DNA of 5,397 nt from an uncultured bacterium (GTDB lineage Bacteria; Verrucomicrobiota; Kiritimatiellia; CAIKKV01): NCBI GenBank assembly GCA_903828035.1, contig CAIKKV010000088.1:1-5397 (forward strand), given 5' to 3'. The notes below the pieces were generated by a model, which saw only the letters and a list, made by a program, of their open reading frames with translations, was not told where the DNA came from and did no database searches. The position numbers and the translations under genes are program-made. Each line of letters begins with the position of its first letter. The first letter of the stretch is position 1. Of the stretch, positions 1-5,082 are shown in pieces.

Positions 1-30
1 CGCTATGGTTTGCGTCGATCAAAAATACTT

Positions 31-708
31 TCAGAATCGTTGCAACTGGCGAACTCGGGTTAACACCCGCTGCGGCGTTTCCAGGCCCCACGCGACCCCG
101 CGCGACGGGGAGATGAACTTGGCCGTGATTTCGAGCGCCACTCCATGGGCGGCCGCCACATGGAAGGCGTCGAGCAGCTCGGCGTCGCCGAGCGAGGCGA
201 TCGCCTGCTCGTATTGGGGCAGGTGGCCGAATGGAAGCAGGGGGTGCGCAATCGCGGTGGCCAGCCCGCTTCCGGCGGCCGACCTGAAAAACTCCAGCAT
301 ATGCTTTCCCAGCGCCCCGGGGCTGTCGTCGGCCGGCTGGGCGACAAAGTTCCTCATGTGGAAATGGGAGCAGGAGAGGTTGACGAAATCCAGGGTGGCG
401 GCGAACGCGGGGGAGATGCCGAACCGGCCCGGCGAGGCCGTGTCCGCTTCGCAGCCGACCAGGACCCGGACCGGGCTCGAAACGGATTTGAGATCCTCGC
501 GCAGGCGGAGGATCTGGCGCTCATCCTGCGGCTGGTACCAGGCCGGGGCCGGCAGGAGCGGGTTGGCCCAGACATGGTCCGAGAATCCGATCAGCCGCCG
601 CCCGAGCCGCTCCGCTTCGGCCAGGATGGCCGCCGGACGGTGGCGGACCTTGTCGGGGCAGCACGCCGACAAATAGGTGTGAACGTGCAAGTCGTGGGGA
701 ATGGGCAT
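31..708 (-). CDS. PHP-domain metal-dependent phosphoesterase (histidinol-phosphatase-like), C-terminus apparently truncated
   Basis: PHP proteins hydrolyse phosphoesters in the cytoplasm with a di- or trinuclear metal site; histidinol phosphate is the classic substrate but many members are unassigned. Numbering from the GTG at 711, the motifs appear in order: DLHVHT (H9, H11), FSDH (H46), GCEAD (E88), SHFHM (H116, H118), IAHP (H156) and LEIT (E194). The closing motif, normally GSDAH, is absent: the frame stops at a TGA (31-33) just after the helix that precedes it. At 226 residues it is somewhat shorter than usual. The start could be ATG at 708 or GTG at 711; neither has a clear Shine-Dalgarno sequence, so I prefer ATG. 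It is transcribed away from the plus-strand cluster, so a functional link is not implied. Family assignment is firm; the substrate is unknown. It could be a frameshifted gene or carry a sequence error near the window edge. Confidence 0.87.
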   Translation of the reverse strand: MPIPHDLHVHTYLSACCPDKVRHRPAAILAEAERLGRRLIGFSDHVWANPLLPAPAWYQPQDERQILRLREDLKSVSSPVRVLVGCEADTASPGRFGISPAFAATLDFVNLSCSHFHMRNFVAQPADDSPGALGKHMLEFFRSAAGSGLATAIAHPLLPFGHLPQYEQAIASLGDAELLDAFHVAAAHGVALEITAKFISPSRGVAWGLETPQRVLTRVRQLQRF

Positions 709-722
709 CACGGAATCACTTT

Positions 723-767
723 ACACAGGCGGTTCCGGTGGCGCAAGCGCCTACTTTCCACACAGGC
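723..767. repeat. 8-base direct repeat ACACAGGC upstream of the PHP gene
   Basis: ACACAGGC occurs at 723-730 and again at 760-767, 37 bases apart, each preceded by a short T run (CTTTACACAGGC and CTTTCCACACAGGC). A short palindrome, GGCGCAAGCGCC (740-751), lies between the copies. The pair sits within 60 bases of the PHP start, where a regulator could bind, but eight bases is short and chance is not excluded. Confidence 0.35.
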
Positions 768-981
768 CACAGAATGGTTTGCTTTTTGGCGGCGGCCCGC
801 CCTACCTGTGAAACCAGACTTCAGGCAGGGCGCGCAGTCCCTTGCGCGCCGGAACTTGCGCCTGTTGGCGCCGGTTTGCCAGCGGGGGCTCAGCGTTCCG
901 GCTGACGGAACGCCGAACCCGACTAGCCTTCGCGCGCCTGCGGCGCTGTCGCGCACGCCAGGGCGGCGCGCGAATGGGTTC
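740..981. repeat. Array of perfect GC-rich inverted repeats (possible structured RNA or dispersed palindromic element)
   Basis: Successive exact inverted repeats read by eye: GGCGC/GCGCC 740-744 with 747-751; GGCGG/CCGCC 788-792 with 797-801; GGCGCGCA/TGCGCGCC 829-836 with 843-850; GCGCC/GGCGC 858-862 with 867-871; GCGTTCCG/CGGAACGC 893-900 with 906-913; TTCGCGCGCC/GGCGCGCGAA 929-938 with 965-974. The last is enclosed by GAACCC/GGGTTC (915-920 with 976-981) and contains GCGC/GCGC (943-946 with 951-954). The 829-981 part is the densest. Arms are perfect up to 10 bp, more than GC content alone would readily give. There is no transposase gene or target duplication, so this could be a REP/MITE-like repeat, a structured RNA, or a protein-binding array. 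Confidence 0.6.
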
Positions 982-1104
982 CCAGTTGAAGCCCGATGAT
1001 CCGTTCACATGGAAAAACAGGGCTGATACATCTCCAAGGCGGGCTTTGTGTGGAAACCCGTCGGGCCGACATGACTAACTTTCACCCACATTAATGGGAG
1101 TGTT

Positions 1105-1135
1105 CTCAGGTTACTTCCCGCTCCCACTCAGGTTA
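1105..1135 (+). repeat. 9-base direct repeat CTCAGGTTA, 22-base period
   Basis: CTCAGGTTA is present at 1105-1113 and 1127-1135. The 22-base period is about two helical turns, which would place both copies on the same DNA face, as expected of a dimeric activator or repressor site. The second copy also forms half of the near-palindrome TCAGG-TTAAG-CCTGA (1128-1142). Confidence 0.4.
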
Positions 1136-1201
1136 AGCCTGATGGCGCCGTTGTGTGCCCTGGGCTTTAATGACGGTGTCGCGAGAGTGGTTTCATGAAC
1201 G

Positions 1202-1244
1202 GGGGCGAGGCAGAAACGGGTTATGGATCTGCCCGCCCCTTTTT
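1202..1244 (+). terminator. Intrinsic (Rho-independent) terminator immediately upstream of the transglutaminase-like gene
   Basis: GGGGCG (1202-1207), a single bulged A (1208) and GGCAGA (1209-1214) pair exactly with TCTGCC (1228-1233) and CGCCCC (1234-1239). This gives 12 base pairs around a 13-base loop, followed directly by five T residues (1240-1244). It works only on the plus strand, because no T run follows the stem on the minus strand. It ends 18 bases before the ATG at 1263 and just before the Shine-Dalgarno sequence, so it lies in the 5' untranslated region rather than after a gene. Confidence 0.75.
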
Positions 1245-1247
1245 AAC

Positions 1248-1253
1248 GGAGAG
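1248..1253 (+). promoter_or_regulatory. Ribosome binding site fixing the start at 1263
   Basis: GGAGAG ends nine bases before ATG 1263. The same frame is open back to a GTG at 1155, but that start lacks such a site, would bury the signal peptide and would be translated through the terminator stem. The GGAGAG and the signal peptide decide for 1263. Confidence 0.7.
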
Positions 1254-1262
1254 ACCTGCGGT

Positions 1263-2069
1263 ATGAGGTGGTTGCTTGCCATCTTCCTTTTTCCTGTTCT
1301 GGCTGCCGCCCAGAACCGTGCGATTGACGCCACCCTTTCCCTCTCGATTCACGCGGTGCCTCCCGGTTTCCAAACCATGACGGCCCGGATTCCCGTTCCC
1401 TTGACCCTGGACGGCCAGATCCTCTGCGAGTATCTTGTCCGGGGCGGGCTTCCCGCCACCCTTGTCATGGATTCCTCCACCGGCAACCCGCAGCTCAGCA
1501 TCGATTTGTCGGGGCTCACGAACGGTTCGGAGCGTGGGGTCACCGTCCTGTTCAGGGTGGAGAAGCGTAAATCCCCCTTGGCGGCCCTGCCGGAAAATGC
1601 GAATCCCGGCTCCGCCCTCGATACGGTTCGGAAGGTCTGCGGGTTATTGAGCGCCCCGGAACTTGCGGGATGGACCTATTTTAAAACGGACCGCTCCCGC
1701 GAACGGCATTCCCGCCTCGTCGCCGGGCTGCGGGAGCGGGGCATACCGGCCCGCCTGATGGCGGGGCTTGTGCTGCCGACGGGCAAGACCCCCTGGATCA
1801 TCCCCGAGCCCCGGGTGTGGGCGGAGGCGCAGCTTTCAGGAAGGACTTGGACGCCCATCGACCTGCTGATGGATCCCGGTGAGGCGGATCCGGGAAACAG
1901 GATCGCCCTGGGAGTGGATTCCGGCGTGGCGGACGGGGTGGCGAGGCCTGTCGTAGAAATCGATGGAAGGGCCCATCCGGACGTGGAGGCGGAATGGTCT
2001 GGCCGGGAGGTGGAGCGGGACGGGGTGACGCTGACGATGAACACCCACCCCTTGCGGCGGAGGAAGTAA
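1263..2069 (+). CDS. Exported transglutaminase-fold protein with a degenerate catalytic triad
   Basis: Predicted 268 residues. Residues 1-17 form a signal peptide (Arg at position 2, a hydrophobic core, an LAAAQ cleavage region), so the mature protein is probably periplasmic or surface-exposed. An N-terminal beta-rich part (about 20-105) precedes a transglutaminase-like core (about 115-205). That core is recognised from HSRLVAGLRERGIPARLMAG (149-168) and RVWAEA...W.PID (184-200), which match the usual C-x(14)-GIPAR and HAWVEV...W.P.DP signatures. By this alignment the nucleophilic Cys is Ser145 and the catalytic His is Arg184; only Asp200 is kept. Cys126 is elsewhere and does not fit the nucleophile position. 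This suggests a non-enzymatic scaffold or binding role, as known for other inactive transglutaminase-like proteins. It is the first gene of the plus-strand cluster, behind a leader terminator and 145 bases ahead of the maturase gene. Fold assignment is good; function is unknown. Confidence 0.8.
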   Translation: MRWLLAIFLFPVLAAAQNRAIDATLSLSIHAVPPGFQTMTARIPVPLTLDGQILCEYLVRGGLPATLVMDSSTGNPQLSIDLSGLTNGSERGVTVLFRVEKRKSPLAALPENANPGSALDTVRKVCGLLSAPELAGWTYFKTDRSRERHSRLVAGLRERGIPARLMAGLVLPTGKTPWIIPEPRVWAEAQLSGRTWTPIDLLMDPGEADPGNRIALGVDSGVADGVARPVVEIDGRAHPDVEAEWSGREVERDGVTLTMNTHPLRRRK

Positions 2070-2204
2070 ATGAGTGCGCAAGCCGGCGTAGGGGGGGCTT
2101 GCAGGCCGAGCGGGCCCGGCGCCTCCCGTTCATCCGAGAAATTGCGCCCCGCGACGGCAAGTCCACGGCCTATGTCTGCCGGACGTTCGCCTGCCAGATG
2201 TTGA
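2070..2204 (+). CDS. Possible 44-residue small ORF between the transglutaminase-like gene and the maturase
   Basis: ATG 2070 follows the TAA (2067-2069) of the upstream gene directly and has GGAGG at 2059-2063, six bases upstream, which would suit re-initiation. The frame closes at TGA 2202-2204, inside the maturase ribosome binding region. The peptide is rich in Ser, Pro, Arg and Ala, as chance frames in GC-rich DNA often are, and has no signal peptide or membrane segment. It contains ACRPSG (residues 10-15), which resembles the sulfatase CxPxR site but has Gly where Arg is required. Most likely this is plain intergenic spacer; it also holds a 7-bp hairpin (GCAAGCC 2078-2084 with GGCTTGC 2096-2102) without a T run. 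Confidence 0.15.
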   Translation: MSAQAGVGGACRPSGPGASRSSEKLRPATASPRPMSAGRSPARC

Positions 2205-2214
2205 AAGGGATCCT

Positions 2215-3435
2215 ATGGCTGAGAAGCAAACACTTTCCGCCTTCCATGTGATGGCGAAACCGACGGGAGCGAAATGCAATCTCGCCTGCGACTACTGCTT
2301 TTTCCTGAAAAAGGCGGCGCTCTACCCCGAGAGCGCGTTCCGGATGACCGACGAGGTGATGGAGCGGTATGTCCGCCAGACGATCCGGGCCCACCGCGTG
2401 AACACCGTGACCATGGCCTGGCAGGGCGGCGAGCCCACCCTCATGGGGCTCGATTTCTTTAAGCGGGCGGTGGATGTCGAGCTGGCGGCGATGCGCCCGG
2501 GCATGATGGTCGAGAACACCCTCCAGACGAACGGGGTGCTGCTCGATGACGCCTGGTGCGAGTTTCTGCGCGAAAAGCGTTTCCTTGTGGGACTCAGCAT
2601 GGACGGCCCCCGCGCCCTGCATGACGCCTATCGCCGCGATAAGTCCGGGAAGCCTGTTTTTGACAAGGTCCTTCGCGCGGCCCGGCTGATGCAGAAGCAC
2701 CAGGTCGAGTTCAATATCCTGTGCACGGTCAACGCCGTCAACAGCGGGCATCCGCTCGAGGTGTACCGCTTCTTCCGGGACGAGCTGAAGGCACCTTATC
2801 TTCAATTCATTCCGATTGTTGAACGCGAAAACGCGACCGGTAACCAGGAGGGAACGCGCGTCACCGATCGATCCGTCAAGCCCGGTCCGTACGGCCGGTT
2901 CCTGATCGAGATCTTCGACGAATGGGTGAAGCGGGACGTGGGCGCGATGTTCGTGCAGTTTTTCGACGGCGTCCTGGCCTCGTATGTGCGAGGCCGCTCC
3001 ACCCTGTGCGTGTTGAGCCCGACTTGCGGCGAAGGCGTGGCCCTCGAGCACAACGGGGACGTTTACTCGTGCGATCATTTTGTTGAGCCGGCGCATCTGC
3101 TCGGGAACATCACCCGGACGCCGATGGAAGAGTTGGTCGGGTCGGAAAAGCAGCGCGCATTCGGCCTCGCGAAGTCCGCCGGCCTGCCGAAAGCATGCAG
3201 GGATTGCCCGTTCCTGTTCACCTGCCACGGCGAGTGCCCGAAAAACCGGGTCCTGGCCACGGCCGAGGGCGAGCCGGGCCTGAATTGGCTGTGTGAAGGG
3301 CTGAAGGCGTTTTTCGCGCATAGCCAGGAGGCCATGAAAACGATGGCGGATCTGCTGAGGCAAGGACGCTACGCGGACGAGATAATGAAAATGGCCAATG
3401 CGGATGTTGAGGCAGACAAACAGAAGGGATCATGA
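2215..3435 (+). CDS. anSME: Anaerobic sulfatase-maturating enzyme (radical SAM, SPASM/twitch type)
   Basis: This cytoplasmic enzyme uses S-adenosylmethionine and iron-sulfur clusters to oxidise the Cys or Ser of a sulfatase CxPxR-type site to C-alpha-formylglycine, without oxygen. The 406-residue protein is full length. KPTGAKCNLACDYCFF carries the radical SAM cysteines C21, C25 and C28. WQGGEPT (69-75), QTNG (104-107) and SMDGP (128-132) follow. The C-terminal region has C265, C271, C286, C328, C331, C337, C341 and C360, whose spacing agrees, as I recall it, with the two auxiliary [4Fe-4S] clusters of the Clostridium perfringens enzyme. D287 in SCDHFV fits the catalytic base. AAGGGA (2205-2210) precedes the ATG. 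The stop overlaps the next start. No sulfatase gene lies in the window, so it acts on targets encoded elsewhere. Related names are AtsB and ChuR. Confidence 0.95.
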   Translation: MAEKQTLSAFHVMAKPTGAKCNLACDYCFFLKKAALYPESAFRMTDEVMERYVRQTIRAHRVNTVTMAWQGGEPTLMGLDFFKRAVDVELAAMRPGMMVENTLQTNGVLLDDAWCEFLREKRFLVGLSMDGPRALHDAYRRDKSGKPVFDKVLRAARLMQKHQVEFNILCTVNAVNSGHPLEVYRFFRDELKAPYLQFIPIVERENATGNQEGTRVTDRSVKPGPYGRFLIEIFDEWVKRDVGAMFVQFFDGVLASYVRGRSTLCVLSPTCGEGVALEHNGDVYSCDHFVEPAHLLGNITRTPMEELVGSEKQRAFGLAKSAGLPKACRDCPFLFTCHGECPKNRVLATAEGEPGLNWLCEGLKAFFAHSQEAMKTMADLLRQGRYADEIMKMANADVEADKQKGS

Positions 3436-4601
3436 AAGAAGATTCCGCAATCCCGGACTTTTCGCTGCTCGGCGGCCCGCTGCACAGGCTGGGCTGCCGC
3501 CTGGGGCTGGTTCGGGCCGGCTCGAATACCGTGGGGGTGGGGCTGGCGCTGGGCCTCTCGGCCTGGGGGATCCTGGTCGTGCTGGCGCTCCTGCAAGGCG
3601 TCAGCGGGAACGTGTTCTCCCTCGGCGTGATCGGGGCGCATGTGCGCTTGCTCGTGGCGATCCCCCTGTTTTTCCTTTGTGAAGCATGGGTGGTTCCCCG
3701 GATGGCGGAGTTTGCCCGCGAAATTGTGAGTTCAGGCGTGGTGCCCGCGTCCGAGCTGCCGGCGCTGGGAGCGCTTGTTCATCGTGTCGGCCGGGGGAAG
3801 GACTCCCCGGTTCCGGAGGCTCTTTTCCTGTTGGTCGCGTTTGTGTTTCCCCTGGTCGCGCCCTCTGACGCGATGTCGGGCAGCACGGGGAACTGGGGGG
3901 CGATCCTGGCGCAGGCCGGCGGCCGGGTGACCTGGGTTAACGGCTGGTACCTGGGGGCCTGCCTGCCGCTTTTCCGCTTCTTGATGATGCGCTGGCTCTG
4001 GCGCCTGGGGCTCTGGTGGTACTTTCTCTGGCGCGTGGAGAAGCTGGATCTCCACCTGGTTCCCACTCACCCGGATGGCGCGGGAGGCCTGGGGTTCCTT
4101 GAGATTGTCCAGGATCATTTTGTCCCGTTGATGGTCGCGATCGGGGCGGTCTATGCGGCCTCCTTTGCGGAAGGGATATCCACGGGCGCCATCACCTTTG
4201 ACACGTTGGGCCGCCTGATCCCGATGGTGCTGACCCTGGTGACGGCGCTGTTTATCGGCCCGCTCGTCCTGTTTTCGGGAAAGCTCTGGCGCTGCCGGGT
4301 CAGCGGGTGGAGCGCCTACATGGCCATGGCGTCCCGCTATGTGGACGCGTTCGAACGCAAGTGGGTGCGGGATGAAAGCGCGACGGGCGACGCCCAGCTC
4401 GGCACGGCGGATCTGCAGTCGCTGGCCGACCTGGGTAACAGCATGAACGTCGTGCGCGGCATGCGGCTGGTTCCCGCGAGCCAGAGGCTCGTGGTGGGAA
4501 TGGCGGCATCCGTGCTGCTGCCGATGCTGCCGCTGTTGCTGCTGAAATATCCGGTGGACCAGCTGGTGATCCGATTCGTTCAAACGCTGACGGGATTGTA
4601 G
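3432..4601 (+). CDS. Polytopic membrane protein of unknown function
   Basis: Predicted 389 residues. The ATG overlaps the maturase TGA (ATGA, 3432-3435) and has GAAGGGA at 3423-3429, so the two are probably translationally coupled. Hydrophobic segments lie at about 33-55, 64-88, 128-145, 171-202 (perhaps two), 228-247, 262-283 and 352-372, giving some seven or eight inner-membrane helices. Two stretches look conserved: the loop motif THPDGAGGLGFLE (212-224), and ADLGNSMNVVRGMR followed by LPMLPLLL (332-370). I recall similar HPDxAGGLGF loops in uncharacterised bacterial membrane proteins, but know no activity. There is no ATP-binding, transporter or enzyme signature I recognise. Context with the DUF202 and DUF1622 genes suggests a shared envelope role. 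Confidence 0.85.
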   Translation: MKEDSAIPDFSLLGGPLHRLGCRLGLVRAGSNTVGVGLALGLSAWGILVVLALLQGVSGNVFSLGVIGAHVRLLVAIPLFFLCEAWVVPRMAEFAREIVSSGVVPASELPALGALVHRVGRGKDSPVPEALFLLVAFVFPLVAPSDAMSGSTGNWGAILAQAGGRVTWVNGWYLGACLPLFRFLMMRWLWRLGLWWYFLWRVEKLDLHLVPTHPDGAGGLGFLEIVQDHFVPLMVAIGAVYAASFAEGISTGAITFDTLGRLIPMVLTLVTALFIGPLVLFSGKLWRCRVSGWSAYMAMASRYVDAFERKWVRDESATGDAQLGTADLQSLADLGNSMNVVRGMRLVPASQRLVVGMAASVLLPMLPLLLLKYPVDQLVIRFVQTLTGL

Positions 4602-4649
4602 GGAGGCGGAAGAGGCACGAGTCAAAGGCATAGGGAGAGGAGATCATTA

Positions 4650-5066
4650 ATGACTGATGGAACTGTTAAAACAGCGAACGACATGGCTAGCGAACGCACG
4701 GACCTGGCCATTGAGCGGACGGTCATGGGCGCCAACCGGACCCTGATGGCCTGGGTTCGGACGAGCCTGTCCATGATCAGCTTCGGCTTCACCATCTACA
4801 AGATCCTCCAGACCGCCGTTAAAGCCGGCGAGGTGGGCCTGATGAAACCGGAAGGGCCGCGCCGGTTCGGGCTGTTCCTGATCGCCCTGGGCGTGCTCTC
4901 CGCCATCTTCGGGTCTATTGAGTACTGCCAGACCGTCAGACAGCTGAACAAGCAGTCCGTGAAGCACTACAGGGCTTTTAATTTTTCGTTCCAGATGGGG
5001 CTGATGATCGGGCTTCTAGGCCTGTTCCTGTTTCTCTCCATTCTCTTTCACGCGGAAGTCTTCTAA
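4650..5066 (+). CDS. DUF202 (YidH-like) small membrane protein
   Basis: The 138-residue product matches the DUF202 pattern: a polar N-terminus with ERTDLAIERT (15-24), the signature ANRTLMAWVRTSLSMISFGF (28-47) leading into the first membrane helix, then helices at about 72-92 and 112-133. R30, W35 and R37 are the characteristic residues before helix one. The family is widespread in bacteria and its biochemical role is unknown. AGGAGA at 4638-4643, six bases before ATG 4650, makes the start clear. It lies 48 bases after the upstream membrane protein and 16 before the next gene, consistent with one operon. Family assignment is good; function is not assigned. Confidence 0.88.
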   Translation: MTDGTVKTANDMASERTDLAIERTVMGANRTLMAWVRTSLSMISFGFTIYKILQTAVKAGEVGLMKPEGPRRFGLFLIALGVLSAIFGSIEYCQTVRQLNKQSVKHYRAFNFSFQMGLMIGLLGLFLFLSILFHAEVF

Positions 5067-5082
5067 TTTTGGAGCTCGCGAT

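Larger units (their letters stand above)
1095..1244 (+). promoter_or_regulatory. Structured 5' leader ending in an intrinsic terminator ahead of the plus-strand cluster
   Basis: Several stems precede the terminator. TGGGAG 1095-1100 can pair with CTCCCA 1121-1126. TCAGG 1128-1132 can pair with CCTGA 1138-1142. GGCGCCGT 1144-1151 can pair with ACGGTGTC 1173-1180 (two G-U pairs), enclosing GCC-CTG-GGC (1157-1165). The terminator follows at 1202-1244. Since the only upstream gene points the other way, transcripts meeting this terminator must start within about 500 bases upstream. That is the layout of a conditional-termination leader or of a small RNA gene placed just before the operon. GGCGGGC at 1038-1044 is fully complementary to the terminator's 3' arm (1231-1237) and could act as an anti-terminator. 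I cannot match it to a known riboswitch. Confidence 0.45.
709..1262. other. Intergenic region between divergent genes, rich in hairpins, no convincing gene
   Basis: Open frames cross this stretch on both strands, but none has a ribosome binding site plus a protein-like sequence, and I recognise no tRNA, SRP RNA, tmRNA, RNase P RNA or riboswitch class. It holds two separable parts: a GC-rich hairpin array (about 740-981) and a structured leader with a terminator (about 1095-1244). A weak sigma-70-like candidate lies between them (TTCACA at 1004-1009, 17 bases, TACATC at 1027-1032); its -10 match is poor. On the minus strand, TTGCGC and TAAAGT with a 17-base spacer sit just upstream of the PHP gene, also a weak match. 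Confidence 0.6.

Noticed and set aside
13..33. TGA recoding (two in-frame TGA codons at the end of the PHP gene)
   Set aside because: The maturase gene also ends in TGA, precisely overlapping the next start, so TGA works as stop here, and no recoding signal is visible.
788..801. Terminator at the GGCGG/CCGCC hairpin next to TTTTT (783-787)
   Set aside because: The T run precedes the stem on the plus strand and reads as A residues after it on the minus strand, so it fits neither direction.
893..981. Integron attC site or insertion-sequence end
   Set aside because: The GTTRRRY/RYYYAAC core boxes are not found, and there is no integrase, transposase or target-site duplication.
145..999. Plus-strand open frame of 284 codons
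   Set aside because: Most of it is antisense to the PHP gene, whose metal-binding motifs are clear; the rest crosses the hairpin array with no protein-like features.
1155..1262. Longer N-terminus for the transglutaminase-like gene from GTG 1155
   Set aside because: It would place 36 polar residues before a typical signal peptide and translate through the terminator stem; ATG 1263 has the ribosome binding site.
2078..2102. Terminator between the transglutaminase-like and maturase genes
   Set aside because: The 7-bp stem has an 11-base G-rich loop and no following T run.
2170..3363. Long minus-strand open frame (397 codons) opposite the maturase gene
   Set aside because: It mirrors a strongly conserved plus-strand gene; the translation has no recognisable motif and arises from high GC codon structure.
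3732..4631. Minus-strand open frame of 299 codons opposite the membrane protein gene
   Set aside because: The translation is rich in Arg, Gln and Pro without domain features, and the plus strand has clear membrane helices and operon spacing.
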